NCBI RefSeq assembly: GCF_018448785.1
Contig: NZ_JAHCLU010000012.1
Span: forward strand, 1-64,000
Direction: 5' to 3'
Length of the DNA stretch: 64,000 bases
Origin: Halomonas jincaotanensis
Lineage (GTDB): Bacteria > Pseudomonadota > Gammaproteobacteria > Pseudomonadales > Halomonadaceae
Numbering within the stretch: position 1 is the stretch's first letter; the number at the start of each line of letters is the position of its first letter. Below the pieces are notes generated by a model. It was not told the DNA's origin, searched no databases, and saw nothing but the letters and a program-made list of their open reading frames with translations. This document shows positions 37,429 through 46,969 of this stretch, piece after piece. The position numbers and the translations under genes were made by a program.

Positions 37429-38447
37429 GTGCGCAAACACCGGTCTGTCAGTTGCTCGAACGCCAGGAGACAGATTACCGCCATTGGTGGTGGGTAGGGC
37501 CGCCGCAGGATGGCTGGCTGGAAGGGACACAAGGTACCGCGATCAGTGCCGATGTCGCCCTGCTAATCTATTGGGCTGCCCGCGGGCTTTCGGCCCGTTC
37601 ACCTTTTGACGAGCCTCTCAGTGCCGGCGCTCCGGCCGGCGCGGTGTTGTTCTGGCCCAAGAGTCATGCCCTGGGCGAGTGGTGGCTACTGTGGCTGTGT
37701 GCCACCCTGCCGCCGGGCACGCCGCTACAGCTGGTCGGCGAGAATCAGGGCGGCATCAAGCGGGTGCTCAAGGTGCTCGCCGCCCTCGGACTGGGATGTC
37801 GCAAGCGCGATAGTGCCAGGCGCTGCGCGCTCTATGCGTCACAAACGGCGCGGGTCGGGCTCGACCCCGACGCCGTCTGGACGCGCTTCGAGGCCGGGGG
37901 ATTGCAGTTGGCCAGCCACCCGGGCGTCTTCGGTCACGGCAAGTTCGACGATGGCACCCGGCTCTTGCTTGCGCAGTTACCTGAGATTCTCTTTGGTGAT
38001 ATCGGCGCCAGCCGCCGGCAGGGAGCGCTTCAAGCACTGGACATGGGCTGTGGTGACGGCATTATCGCCGCCTGGCTGGCGCGGCGGGGTGCGATGGTCA
38101 CGGCCGTGGACGTCAGCGTCTTTGCCGTCGAGGCAGCGCGGCGGACGCTTGCGGGCAATGGCCTGGAGGGTGACGTGGTGGCAAGCGATGTCTATTCGGC
38201 ACTGGCCGGGCGACGCTTCGACGCGATCATCAGCAATCCGCCCTTTCATCAGCAGCGCGACATCGACTATGGGCCAGCAGCACGGTTGATCGGTGAGGCG
38301 CCCGAGCATCTGCAATCGGGCGGCCAGCTGGTCATGGTGGCCAATGCGTTTCTTCCCTACCCGGCCCTGCTCGAGCGCGCCTTCGGCGGTTTCGAGATCC
38401 TCGCCGACGATCGGCGTTTCCGGGTCTATCGGGCGGTGAAGGACTGA
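37425..38447 (+). CDS. rsmC: 16S rRNA (guanine-1207-N2)-methyltransferase
   Basis: 340 residues with the RsmC arrangement: a degenerate N-terminal methyltransferase-like domain (about 1-170) and an active C-terminal one with ALDMGCGDGIIAAWLARRGA and the amine-methylating NPPFH motif in ISNPPFHQQRDIDYG. FGHGKFDDGTRLLL is also diagnostic. It modifies G1207 of 16S rRNA in the 30S subunit. Co-translated with cmoM (ATGA overlap), so a tRNA and an rRNA methyltransferase share one message. Confidence 0.93.
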   Translation: MSAQTPVCQLLERQETDYRHWWWVGPPQDGWLEGTQGTAISADVALLIYWAARGLSARSPFDEPLSAGAPAGAVLFWPKSHALGEWWLLWLCATLPPGTPLQLVGENQGGIKRVLKVLAALGLGCRKRDSARRCALYASQTARVGLDPDAVWTRFEAGGLQLASHPGVFGHGKFDDGTRLLLAQLPEILFGDIGASRRQGALQALDMGCGDGIIAAWLARRGAMVTAVDVSVFAVEAARRTLAGNGLEGDVVASDVYSALAGRRFDAIISNPPFHQQRDIDYGPAARLIGEAPEHLQSGGQLVMVANAFLPYPALLERAFGGFEILADDRRFRVYRAVKD

Positions 38448-38448
38448 G

Positions 38449-38973
38449 TCATGCCATTGGATCGCGATAGGCGATCTCGGTGATCACGTAGGTGGTCTCG
38501 CCGCCGGGAGCCGCCACGGTCGCTTCGTCGTCCAAGGGCTTGCCGAGCAAGGCCTTCGCCAGCGGGGCGTCGACACTGACCCAATGTTTCGTGGTGTCGG
38601 TCTCGTCGTGGCCGACGATGCGGATGGAAAGCGCCTCGCCGTGCTCGTCTTCCAGAGTGACATAGGCACCGAAATACACCCGCCCGGTATCCGCGGGCAG
38701 CCGGTCGACCACCTGCAACTCGTCTAGGCGCCGGGTCAGGTAGCCGATGCGGGCGATGACCCTGCCCAGCTCCTTCTTGTTGTAGGTGTAGTCGGCGTTC
38801 TCGCTGCGATCGCCCTGGGCAGCTGCCTCACCGACCTTGGCGGAGAGCGCCGGTCGCTTGACGCGCGACAGGTGGTCGAGAATGCCGCGCAGCCGTTCGG
38901 CGCCTTCCGCAGTGATCAGGGTGCTCTTGGGTTCCTGGCGAGGATCCTTGGCTGGATCTCGCCAGCGAGTCAT
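38449..38973 (-). CDS. greB: Transcription elongation factor GreB
   Basis: 175 residues from ATG 38973 (AAAGG seven bases before); upstream ATGs at 38988 and 39012 lack sites. N-terminal coiled coil with the acidic tip (GDRSENADYTYNKKELGRVI), then an FKBP-like C-terminal domain. GreB binds the secondary channel of RNA polymerase and stimulates cleavage of backtracked RNA. RWRDPAKDPRQEPKSTLITA is an N-terminal extension before the coiled coil. Convergent with rsmC, nearly abutting it. Confidence 0.9.
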   Translation of the reverse strand: MTRWRDPAKDPRQEPKSTLITAEGAERLRGILDHLSRVKRPALSAKVGEAAAQGDRSENADYTYNKKELGRVIARIGYLTRRLDELQVVDRLPADTGRVYFGAYVTLEDEHGEALSIRIVGHDETDTTKHWVSVDAPLAKALLGKPLDDEATVAAPGGETTYVITEIAYRDPMA

Positions 38974-39166
38974 GTTGCGGCCTTTCATGGGGATAGCGCG
39001 TTCCGTTGCCATTGAGAGGGGGGTCGAAAGGGAATCGAGAAGGCAAGATACGCCATCGGCACTACGCTCGCCAAGCGGCGTGCGGGCGAGGAAGTTCGGG
39101 CTCAGCGGTTGGCATTGCCGCGTCCGGTCATGATAATGGACGATCGTACGTGACCCGGAGACCGGT

Positions 39167-39817
39167 ATGAGCGATTCGCGTCAGCCCTCCCACGAGCATG
39201 ACTCCTCAACGTCGCCGACTCTGACGATGGCCGATGTGGAGATGATCGAGCGGCGCTGCCTGTATCAGGGCTTTTTCCGTCTGGAAGAATTGCACCTGCG
39301 CCACCGGCTCTTCGAGGGCGGCTGGACCGGCGAGGTCGTACGCGAAGTGCATTGTCGCCATGACGCCGTCGGCGTGTTGCTCTACGATGTGGAGCGCGAT
39401 GCCCTGGTCTTGATCGAGCAGTTTCGGGCCGGGGCCATCGATGACACGGTTTCGCCCTGGAAGCTCGAAATTGTCGCCGGGCTGGTCGAAAGGGGCGAGA
39501 GTGCTGCCGAGGTGGCGCGTCGCGAGGCGCTGGAAGAGGCGGGTTGCGAGGTCGGTGAGCTCATCAAGTTGCACACTTATTACCCCAGTCCGGGAGCCTG
39601 CAACGAGCAGGTCACGCTGTTCTGCGGTCTGATCGACAGTGGCGGTCTGGGAGGGGTGCATGGCCTCGACGAGGAACACGAGGACATCCGCGTACACGTG
39701 ACACCCTTTGCCCGGGTCAAGGAATTGGTGGCGGCCGGCCGGCTCGACAATGCCATGTGTCTGATTGCCTGGTATTGGCTGGTAGGCGAGCGGGCGTCAC
39801 TCAGAGCGAGGAGGTAG
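39167..39817 (+). CDS. nudF: ADP-ribose pyrophosphatase
   Basis: 216 residues; Nudix box GLVERGESAAEVARREALEE then AGCEV. The surrounding LIEQFRAGAIDD and YYPSPGACNEQVTLFCG segments mark the ADP-ribose pyrophosphatase subfamily, which splits ADP-ribose into AMP and ribose 5-phosphate. First gene of the conserved nudF-yqiB-cpdA set; next start is two bases after the stop. Stretches of about 25 extra N-terminal residues are Ser/Thr/His-rich. Confidence 0.94.
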   Translation: MSDSRQPSHEHDSSTSPTLTMADVEMIERRCLYQGFFRLEELHLRHRLFEGGWTGEVVREVHCRHDAVGVLLYDVERDALVLIEQFRAGAIDDTVSPWKLEIVAGLVERGESAAEVARREALEEAGCEVGELIKLHTYYPSPGACNEQVTLFCGLIDSGGLGGVHGLDEEHEDIRVHVTPFARVKELVAAGRLDNAMCLIAWYWLVGERASLRARR

Positions 39818-39818
39818 C

Positions 39819-40265
39819 GTGGCGAGAAACGCCTATGTGACGGATCTCAAATCCCTGCAAGGGGAGTGCACCGCCAACTATATTCGCCTGGTCAAGCTGC
39901 TGGGTGATATGGAGGCAGGCGAGAGGCGTGAGGTGGAATTGGTCAATGGCGGGCGACGTTTGGGCGCCTTGTGCCTTGAGCTGCGTGAGCGCGCGCCCTA
40001 TACCAGCATCATTCATGTCTCGCAGCAGGGCGCACTCGACGAACTGATCGAGACGCCACGGATGCGCGTGCATCTCTATCATGACGTGCGCATGGCCGAG
40101 GTCACCGACTTCCAGCGTCAGCGCCATTTTCACGGCCGCTACCGCTATCCCAACGCCCGCATGCATCAGCCCGACGAGAAGATACAGCTCAACCGTTTTC
40201 TGGGCGAATGGCTCGAGCATGGCCTCGCGCACGGGCACTCGCTCGACTTGCCCCAATTGCCCTGA
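39819..40265 (+). CDS. yqiB: DUF1249 (YqiB) family protein
   Basis: 148 residues from GTG 39819, with GAGG five bases upstream inside the end of nudF. The core HLYHDVRMAEVTDFQRQRHF and YPNARMHQPDEKIQLNRFLG is diagnostic of DUF1249. Function is not established; the gene's constant place between nudF and cpdA in gammaproteobacteria suggests a nucleotide-related job. Confidence 0.92.
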   Translation: MARNAYVTDLKSLQGECTANYIRLVKLLGDMEAGERREVELVNGGRRLGALCLELRERAPYTSIIHVSQQGALDELIETPRMRVHLYHDVRMAEVTDFQRQRHFHGRYRYPNARMHQPDEKIQLNRFLGEWLEHGLAHGHSLDLPQLP

Positions 40266-40281
40266 TGAGGATGCTGCGTCG

Positions 40282-41016
40282 ATGCGTCTGGTCCAGATCA
40301 CCGATCTCCATCTCAACGCCGTCCCCGCTGCCCACCCTCAGGATTTATGCCCACTGCATCGTCTTGAAGGGGTTATCGACGCCGTCAATCGCGAGCGTCC
40401 CGACCAGGTGCTGGTCACCGGCGATATCAGTGATGATGAAACGGCGGACTCCTATCGACTGGCGGTCGAAGCCTTGAGCCGGCTCGACGCACCCTGGGCC
40501 TGGCTCGCCGGCAACCATGACCAGCCAACCCTGATGGCCAATCATCGCGAGCTGCCCGGCGAGTTGAGCCTTGGCAATTGGCGTGTATTGATGCCGGCGA
40601 CGCGTGTCGAGGGCCAGCCGCATGGCGCCCTGGGCGCGGGAGGCCTTGCCTGGCTGGATGCGCGATTGGCCGAGGATGAGCGTCCGACCGTGATTGCCAT
40701 GCACCATCCCCCCGTACACGTCGGCTCGGCCTGGCTCGATGCCATCGGCCTGAGAGACAGGGAGGCATTCTGGCATGTTGTGGAGCCCCACCACGAGGTG
40801 TGTGCCGTCTTCTTTGGCCATGTTCATCAGGCGGTTGCGGGACATAAGCGGTTGGCGGGGGGCGATGTCGCGGTATACGGGTGTCCTTCCACGCATCGGC
40901 AGTTCCTGGCCGAGGCGGCGACCTTTGCCATCGACGAGGCATTGGCGCCCGGTTACCGCGTCATCGCTCTCCACGACAAGACGCTGGACACCCGGGTCGA
41001 GCGAGTCGACACCTAG
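40282..41016 (+). CDS. cpdA: 3',5'-cyclic AMP phosphodiesterase
   Basis: 244 residues of the class III metallophosphoesterases: QITDLHL, VLVTGDISDDE, LAGNHDQP, MHHPPVHVGS and FGHVHQ give the full set of metal ligands. Hydrolyses cAMP to AMP and so damps Crp signalling. ATG 40282; GAGG lies about 12 bases upstream. Third gene of the nudF operon. Confidence 0.92.
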   Translation: MRLVQITDLHLNAVPAAHPQDLCPLHRLEGVIDAVNRERPDQVLVTGDISDDETADSYRLAVEALSRLDAPWAWLAGNHDQPTLMANHRELPGELSLGNWRVLMPATRVEGQPHGALGAGGLAWLDARLAEDERPTVIAMHHPPVHVGSAWLDAIGLRDREAFWHVVEPHHEVCAVFFGHVHQAVAGHKRLAGGDVAVYGCPSTHRQFLAEAATFAIDEALAPGYRVIALHDKTLDTRVERVDT

Positions 41017-41049
41017 CGCCCAGTCAGGCTTCGAGATGAGACGGGTCGG

Positions 41050-41120
41050 GTTTTTAAGATATAAAAAGATAGTTATTAATTCTTTTGGGTTATTATCCTT
41101 CCGACGTTATCCTGTGCGCA
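41050..41120 (+). promoter_or_regulatory. AT-rich presumed cysDN promoter region
   Basis: Between cpdA and cysD a sharply AT-rich island (TTTTTAAGATATAAAAAGAT and AGTTATTAATTCTTTTGGGT) breaks the GC-rich background. Sulfate-assimilation promoters in gammaproteobacteria are activated by CysB at AT-rich sites; this is a plausible target, but I cannot define the operator or exact promoter boxes. Confidence 0.4.
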
Positions 41121-41157
41121 TGATTCCACGCCCCACGTCATGCGAGGTAGTCGGGCC

Positions 41158-42126
41158 ATGACCAGTCTTCACACGCCGACCCATGAGTCGGCCAAGCCAG
41201 TTCATGAGAAAGCACCGGTCCCCCCTCGGCGGATGACCCATCTCGAGCAGCTCGAGGCCGAGTCGATTCATATCATTCGCGAGGTCGCCGCCGAGTTTGC
41301 CAACCCGGTGATGATGTACTCCATCGGCAAGGACTCTTCGGTGATGCTGCATCTGGCGCGCAAGGCCTTCTATCCCGGGCCGCCGCCGTTTCCGCTGCTG
41401 CACATCGATACCACCTGGAAGTTCCGCGAGATGATCGCCTTCCGCGATCGCATGGCGCGCGAGTCCGGCATGGAGCTGCTGGTGCATACCAACGAGGAGG
41501 GCCGTGCCGCGGGCATCAACCCCTTCGATCATGGCAGCAGTGGCTACACCGACGTGATGAAGACACAAGCGCTCAAACAGGCGCTCGACAAGTACGGCTT
41601 CGATGCCGCCTTCGGCGGCGCGCGGCGCGACGAGGAGGCCAGTCGCGCCAAGGAGCGGGTGTTCTCGTTTCGTGACAAACACCACCGCTGGGACCCCAAG
41701 CGTCAGCGCCCCGAGCTGTGGAGCCTGTACAACGCGCGCGTCAACAAGGGCGAGTCGATCCGCGCCTTCCCGCTTTCCAACTGGACCGAGCTGGACATCT
41801 GGCAGTACATCTATCTCGAGCAGATCCCCATCGTCCCGCTCTACTACAGCGCTCCGCGTCCGGTGGTCGAACGCGACGGGATGCTGATCATGGTCGACGA
41901 CGAGCGGATGCCGCTCGCGCCCGGTGAGGTACCTGAAGAAAAGTGGGTGCGCTTCCGTACCCTGGGCTGCTATCCGCTGACCGGGGCGGTGGAATCGACG
42001 GCCGCCACGCTGCCCGAGATCATCCAGGAGATGCTGCTGACCCGCACCAGCGAGCGCAGCGGCCGCGCCATCGACCATGACCAGGCCGGCTCGATGGAGA
42101 AGAAGAAGCGTGAAGGTTATTTTTAA
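41158..42126 (+). CDS. cysD: Sulfate adenylyltransferase subunit 2
   Basis: 322 residues, PP-loop ATP pyrophosphatase fold with [40 protein letters not shown] and [20 protein letters not shown]. Together with CysN it makes adenosine 5'-phosphosulfate from ATP and sulfate. GAGGT nine bases before ATG 41158. cysN follows after 12 bases. Confidence 0.97.
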   Translation: MTSLHTPTHESAKPVHEKAPVPPRRMTHLEQLEAESIHIIREVAAEFANPVMMYSIGKDSSVMLHLARKAFYPGPPPFPLLHIDTTWKFREMIAFRDRMARESGMELLVHTNEEGRAAGINPFDHGSSGYTDVMKTQALKQALDKYGFDAAFGGARRDEEASRAKERVFSFRDKHHRWDPKRQRPELWSLYNARVNKGESIRAFPLSNWTELDIWQYIYLEQIPIVPLYYSAPRPVVERDGMLIMVDDERMPLAPGEVPEEKWVRFRTLGCYPLTGAVESTAATLPEIIQEMLLTRTSERSGRAIDHDQAGSMEKKKREGYF

Positions 42127-42138
42127 GGGAGCCGGCAG

Positions 42139-43590
42139 ATGTCACATCAATCGAATCTGATCGCCGATAATATCGAGCAGTACCTGCATGAGCACGAGAA
42201 CAAGGACCTGCTGCGCTTCATCACCTGCGGCAGCGTCGACGACGGCAAGTCGACGCTGATCGGGCGCCTGCTCCACGACTCGAAGATGATCTTCGACGAC
42301 CAGCTCGCGGCGATCACCCAGGCCTCCAAGACCAGCGGCACCACCGGCGAGGCCGTCGACCTGGCGTTGCTGGTCGACGGCCTGCAGTCTGAGCGCGAGC
42401 AAGGCATCACCATTGATGTGGCGTACCGCTTCTTTTCTACCGATAAGCGCAAGTTCATCATCGCCGATACCCCGGGGCACGAGCAGTACACACGCAACAT
42501 GGCGACCGGCGCCTCCACGGCGAGTCTCGCCATCATCCTGATCGATGCGCGCTATGGCGTGCAGACCCAGACGCGTCGGCACAGCTTCATCGCCGACCTG
42601 CTGGGCATCCAGCACTTGGTGATCGCGGTTAACAAGATGGACCTGGTCGAGTACTCGCAGGCGCGCTTCGACGAGATCGTCGCCGATTACCGGCGCTTCG
42701 CCGAGCAGCTCTCGGCGCGTGACCTACGCTTCGTGCCGATGTCGGCGCTGAAGGGCGATAACGTGGTCAACCCGAGCGACGCCATGAGTTGGTACCGTGT
42801 CGAGGGAAACCCCGGTCCCCCACTGCTCGAGCTGCTGGAAAGCGTTGAGATCAGCCGTGACCGCAACCTCGACGACCTGCGCTTGCCGGTGCAGTACGTC
42901 AATCGCCCCAACCTGGATTTCCGCGGCTACGCGGGGACCTTGGCGGCGGGCGTGCTGCGCTCGGGGCAGGCAATCAAGGTGCTGCCTTCCGGCAAGATCT
43001 CGACGATCGAGCGAATTGTCACCTTCGATGGAGATCTCGAGGCCGCCTGGCCGGGACAGGCCGTCACGGTGACTCTGGCCGACGACGTTGATATCTCGCG
43101 GGGCGACTGGCTGGTGGCCGAGGATGCCGAGGTGTCGCTTTCGAGCGCCTTCGAGGCCGATATCGTATGGATGCACGAGGAAGCGCTGACCCCCGGTCGC
43201 CAGGTCGATATCCGCCTCGCGGGACGTTCGGTGGCCGGCCAGGTCAGCACGATCCAGTACCAGATTGACGTCAATTCGCTGGAGCGTCACGAGGTCGAAC
43301 GTCTCGAACTCAATGCCATTGCACGCTGCCGGGTGGCATTGACCGCTGAGGTGCCGCTGGATAACTATACCGTTAGCCCCGGTACCGGCAGTTTCATCGT
43401 CATCGACCGCCTGACCAACGTCACCGTGGGTGCGGGAATGATCCGTGCTGTGGCCGCGGGCGAGACCACCCCGGAGGCGGGCGAGGTCGACTGGGCCGCC
43501 TTTGAGGTAGAGCTGAACGCCCTGGTGCGCAAGTACTTCCCACACTGGGAAGCCAGGGATGTTCGCGAGCTGCTCGGTCGGGGTCCATAA
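42139..43590 (+). CDS. cysN: Sulfate adenylyltransferase subunit 1 (GTPase)
   Basis: 483 residues. GTPase motifs: GSVDDGKST (31-39), [19 protein letters not shown]; domains II and III of EF-Tu type follow. GTP hydrolysis drives APS formation by CysD. It ends after the EF-Tu-like part, so there is no fused APS kinase (CysC) as in many CysNC proteins; cysC must be elsewhere, or the organism reduces APS directly. Confidence 0.97.
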   Translation: MSHQSNLIADNIEQYLHEHENKDLLRFITCGSVDDGKSTLIGRLLHDSKMIFDDQLAAITQASKTSGTTGEAVDLALLVDGLQSEREQGITIDVAYRFFSTDKRKFIIADTPGHEQYTRNMATGASTASLAIILIDARYGVQTQTRRHSFIADLLGIQHLVIAVNKMDLVEYSQARFDEIVADYRRFAEQLSARDLRFVPMSALKGDNVVNPSDAMSWYRVEGNPGPPLLELLESVEISRDRNLDDLRLPVQYVNRPNLDFRGYAGTLAAGVLRSGQAIKVLPSGKISTIERIVTFDGDLEAAWPGQAVTVTLADDVDISRGDWLVAEDAEVSLSSAFEADIVWMHEEALTPGRQVDIRLAGRSVAGQVSTIQYQIDVNSLERHEVERLELNAIARCRVALTAEVPLDNYTVSPGTGSFIVIDRLTNVTVGAGMIRAVAAGETTPEAGEVDWAAFEVELNALVRKYFPHWEARDVRELLGRGP

Positions 43591-43647
43591 TTCCTCCGCG
43601 ATACGGGTTGAAGACAATCGGGATGTCTCAAGGAGCCGTTGCGCAGC

Positions 43648-44778
43648 ATGAAACGCCTTAGCGCGCCCATTCGTCATGGCCTGGTCTTCGTCAAGCGGCT
43701 GGCGCGTACCCTCGCCAAGCCCATGAAACGCGATTACGGGCGTGGCGGCATAATGGTCAACCCGTATCGAGGATACGGCTCTCGAAAGCAGGTGTTCCTG
43801 ATGGGTCGCGTGTTCCGCCAGGTGCGGCTCGCTCGCGTGATTCCCCGCCGCGGTATGCTCCGCGATACCGCCGATGTCGTGCGTCGCATTGCCCGCCGCG
43901 GATACGCCAACGCCAGTGTGCTGATACGGCTCGGCGACAACAGCATCACCGTGACGACGGATCGTGACGGTTATTTCGATGCTCACTTACCCCTCACCAA
44001 CGCCTTGCCCATGGATACCTCATGGCATCGGGCTGAGCTCTATGTCACGGCGGAAAACGAGACACCCGTCCGCGCCGTGGTCGAGGTGTTCGTACCGACG
44101 CCGGAGACGGACATGCTGGTGATCAGCGATATTGACGACACGGTCATGTTCACGGGGGTCGCCGACAAGCTGGGCATGCTGTATCGGCTGTTCGTCGAGA
44201 AACCCCACCGGCGTACTGCCTTCCCCGGCGTGGCATCGCTTTACCAGGCGCTGCATCGCGGCGCGGATGAGCAGGCGCAGCGGCCGATCATCTATGTGTC
44301 GCGCGGCCCCTGGGCGATATACGAAGTCTTGGAAACCTTCTTCCAGCTCAACCGCATTCCCGTTGGCCCGATCCTGTTCATGCGCGAGTGGGGGTTATCC
44401 CTGCGCCACCCCTGGCCGCGTCGCGCCGAAGATCACAAGCGCGACCTGATTGACCGCATGCTGGCCTTGTTCGAGGATGTGCCTTGTATCCTGATCGGTG
44501 ACAGCGGTCAGCACGACCCGGAGGTCTACACCCGGATCGTCGAAGCGAACCCTGACCGCATCGAGGCGATCTACATTCGTCGCGTGGACGACAAGCCGGG
44601 CCGCGAGCGTGCCATCCAGCAACTTCGCGACCAGATTCGCCATACCCGCTGCGAGCTGGTGCTGGCCGCCGACAGCACCCTGATGGCCGATCATGCGCAC
44701 GCCAAGGGCTATATCTCCTCCTACGGCGTGGATGCCGTTCGCCGCGACATCGCCGACAGCGAGAACGAGACGTCTTGA
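43648..44778 (+). CDS. App1/DUF2183-type phosphatase domain protein
   Basis: 376 residues. A basic N-terminal part and a small beta domain (about 75-155) precede the HAD-like App1 catalytic domain: LVISDIDDTVMFTGV, IIYVSRGPWAIYEVLETFF, KRDLIDRMLALFEDVPCILI and GDSGQHDPEVYTRI. In yeast App1 is a phosphatidate phosphatase; bacterial members are uncharacterised. AAGGAG lies 12 bases before ATG 43648. The N-terminus is amphipathic and Arg-rich, so peripheral membrane binding is plausible. Confidence 0.85.
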   Translation: MKRLSAPIRHGLVFVKRLARTLAKPMKRDYGRGGIMVNPYRGYGSRKQVFLMGRVFRQVRLARVIPRRGMLRDTADVVRRIARRGYANASVLIRLGDNSITVTTDRDGYFDAHLPLTNALPMDTSWHRAELYVTAENETPVRAVVEVFVPTPETDMLVISDIDDTVMFTGVADKLGMLYRLFVEKPHRRTAFPGVASLYQALHRGADEQAQRPIIYVSRGPWAIYEVLETFFQLNRIPVGPILFMREWGLSLRHPWPRRAEDHKRDLIDRMLALFEDVPCILIGDSGQHDPEVYTRIVEANPDRIEAIYIRRVDDKPGRERAIQQLRDQIRHTRCELVLAADSTLMADHAHAKGYISSYGVDAVRRDIADSENETS

Positions 44779-44860
44779 ACGATTCGGCTTGAGTTGTCTC
44801 TTACAGAGAAGAGCTCCCCACCAATACCCGGCCTCAGGCCGCCTGGCGCAGGTGCCCGTC

Positions 44861-45535
44861 ATGATGGTGTTAGTGCTCGTCCTGCTGTTGGCCATCTTTC
44901 TCCTACCCAATCTCTGGGCGAGGTGGGTCCTCGACCGTCATGCCGGACCGCGGGACGACTATCCCGGGAGTGGCGGCGAGCTTGCCGAGCACCTGCTGGC
45001 ACGAATGGGTATCGAAGGGGTAAAGGTAGAGCTTAACGAACGGGGCGATCATTACGATCCTCTGGCGCGGCGCGTCCGTCTTTCCCGTCAGCATTTCGAG
45101 GGCCGCTCGCTGACGGCCGTGACGGTGGCGGCGCATGAGGTGGGACACGCGATCCAGCATCATCGCGGCTATACCCCATTGCTGGCGCGAACCCGGCTGG
45201 TCCGGGTGGCCCAGCAGGCGGAGAAGCTCGGCAGCCTATTGATGATGGCCGCTCCCGTACTGCTTCTGCTGACGCGCACGCCGGGCGGCATACTCATCGT
45301 ACTGCTGGCAGCGGTGGCAAGCTTCGGTACCGCGGCGCTGGTACACCTGGTCACCTTACCGGTGGAGTTCGACGCCAGTTTCCAGCGGGCGCTGCCACTC
45401 CTGAAGGAGTATATCCCGCCCTACGATATGCCCGGTGCCCGGCATGTATTGACCGCCTGCGCCTTTACCTACGTGGCGGCCTCGTTGGCGAGCCTGCTGA
45501 ACCTGGGCCGGTGGCTGGCGATATTGCGGCGTTGA
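44861..45535 (+). CDS. YugP-type membrane zinc metallopeptidase
   Basis: 224 residues from ATG 44861 (AGGTG upstream). An N-terminal membrane helix, the zinc motif AAHEVGHAIQHHRGYTPLLA, two central helices (LLMMAAPVLLLLT and ILIVLLAAVASFG), and VEFDASFQRALPLLKEY, which supplies a further ligand, match the DUF zinc peptidase 2 (YugP) family. Membrane-bound; substrates unknown. Confidence 0.88.
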   Translation: MMVLVLVLLLAIFLLPNLWARWVLDRHAGPRDDYPGSGGELAEHLLARMGIEGVKVELNERGDHYDPLARRVRLSRQHFEGRSLTAVTVAAHEVGHAIQHHRGYTPLLARTRLVRVAQQAEKLGSLLMMAAPVLLLLTRTPGGILIVLLAAVASFGTAALVHLVTLPVEFDASFQRALPLLKEYIPPYDMPGARHVLTACAFTYVAASLASLLNLGRWLAILRR

Positions 45536-45565
45536 CGCAAAAGCCTGTCTCGCTTCGAATTCGGC

Positions 45566-45802
45566 TCAGGACTGGGGCTTGTTGTGCTTGTTGCCACGGC
45601 GGCGGGCCGAGACATAGAGGACGATGCTCAGGATGCCGATGCCGATCATGATCCAGCCAGCATTGGATGCCATCTGGGGATTGCCACGGCTCAGGCCGAT
45701 GACAATCGCGACACCGAAAAGGAGGCTGTAGATCGCCATGATCATGAGTATCAACAGACTCTTGCGCTGCTCCTTCTTGACCACGGTCCTGGGATCTTGC
45801 AT
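45566..45802 (-). CDS. Small two-helix membrane protein
   Basis: 78 residues from ATG 45802 with GGGAG six bases upstream; a longer reading from 45874 is unsupported. Cytoplasmic basic N-terminus (VVKKEQRK), helix LLILMIMAIYSLLFGVAIVI, a short loop, helix AGWIMIGIGILSIVLYVSAR, and a basic tail. No family name recognised. Convergent with the zinc peptidase and just downstream of cmoB on the same strand. Confidence 0.7.
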   Translation of the reverse strand: MQDPRTVVKKEQRKSLLILMIMAIYSLLFGVAIVIGLSRGNPQMASNAGWIMIGIGILSIVLYVSARRRGNKHNKPQS

Positions 45803-45962
45803 GCACGTCTCCCGAAGTGATGCTGAGAATGAGGGATGCCGGCAATGTCCGAAGCTTTGGCACCTTGCTGTCACTCATTATAGAGCCCCACTGGTCGGCA
45901 GCAATGTCGGCCTGCAGTATCGGGTTCCGCGGTCTGCCCGCTCTTGGTTGGCGACACGGGTA

Positions 45963-46949
45963 TCACCTCGGCCGGGTGGCGATGACTACTGCCCGTCTCG
46001 GGGCGGGATAGCCTTCGCGGGTTCTCGTCGAGTCCTCTGGGTCGAGGAAGTCGGCGAGTGACTGAAAGGTCATCCACTCGGTCGCGCGCTGCTCCTCTGT
46101 GGTGGTTACTGCCTCATCTACCACTCGCACATTTTCGAACCCGCAGCGCTCGAGCCATTGGCAAAGGGCGGCGGAGGAAGGCAGAAAATAGACGTTGGGC
46201 ATGGCGGCATAGCGGCTGCCGGGCAGCAGCACCGTGGTGGCGTTGCCGGTGACCACCAGGGTCTCCAGCACCAGTTCGCCGCCGGGCCGCAGCGCCTCCT
46301 TGAGTTGCAGCAGGTGCTCAAGCGGCGAGGGGCGATGGTAAAGCACACCCATGGAAAACACCGTGTCGAAGAAGGCGAGTCTCTCGGGCACGTCCTCGAT
46401 GCCCACCGGCAGGAAGTGGGTGCGGTGGCCATCGGCGTTGCCGACGAAGTGGCGCACCGCCTGGAACTGCCAGAAGAAGCGCGGTGACGGGTCGATCACC
46501 AGCACGAAGGCAGCGCCAGCCCCCGCCATGCGCCAGGCGTGATAGCCATTGCCACCCCCCACGTCGAGAATCCGCCGCCCCTCGAGGCGGGCCAGATGTG
46601 GCGTCACGCGCTGCCATTTCCAGTCGGAGCGCCATTCGCTATCGATGTGAATGCCGGCCAGCCGGAAGGGGCCCTTGCGCCACGGCATGAGCGTCTTCAG
46701 CAGGTTCTCGCACTGGCGACGCTGGCTGTCGCTCATCGTCAGGTCGACCGCCACCTGGTCGGCGTCCAGGTACACCCGGCGCTCGGCGGGCAGCGACGGC
46801 AGCTTGGCCACCGCCTTCTCCCAGGCGGGCAGGTCGCCGTAGCGTCGGCGATCCAGGCCGCGGGCGATTTGCTCGGGCAGACGGGCTAGCCAGGTGTCCA
46901 GGCCCTGGTCGATGACGGCGTGGTAGAGATCTCGGTGGGGTGCGGTCAT
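45963..46949 (-). CDS. cmoB: tRNA U34 carboxymethyltransferase
   Basis: 328 residues from ATG 46949 (CGGAG nearby). CmoB transfers the carboxymethyl group from carboxy-SAM to 5-hydroxyuridine at the wobble position. Features: GPFRLAGIHIDSEWRSDWKW, SAM-binding ILDVGGGNGYHAWRMAGAGA, and FSMGVLYHRPSPLEHLLQLK. In enterics cmoA and cmoB are adjacent; here they are separated by a phospholipase D-like gene. Confidence 0.96.
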   Translation of the reverse strand: MTAPHRDLYHAVIDQGLDTWLARLPEQIARGLDRRRYGDLPAWEKAVAKLPSLPAERRVYLDADQVAVDLTMSDSQRRQCENLLKTLMPWRKGPFRLAGIHIDSEWRSDWKWQRVTPHLARLEGRRILDVGGGNGYHAWRMAGAGAAFVLVIDPSPRFFWQFQAVRHFVGNADGHRTHFLPVGIEDVPERLAFFDTVFSMGVLYHRPSPLEHLLQLKEALRPGGELVLETLVVTGNATTVLLPGSRYAAMPNVYFLPSSAALCQWLERCGFENVRVVDEAVTTTEEQRATEWMTFQSLADFLDPEDSTRTREGYPAPRRAVVIATRPR

Positions 46950-46969
46950 GGGACTCCGGGCAGGCGTCA

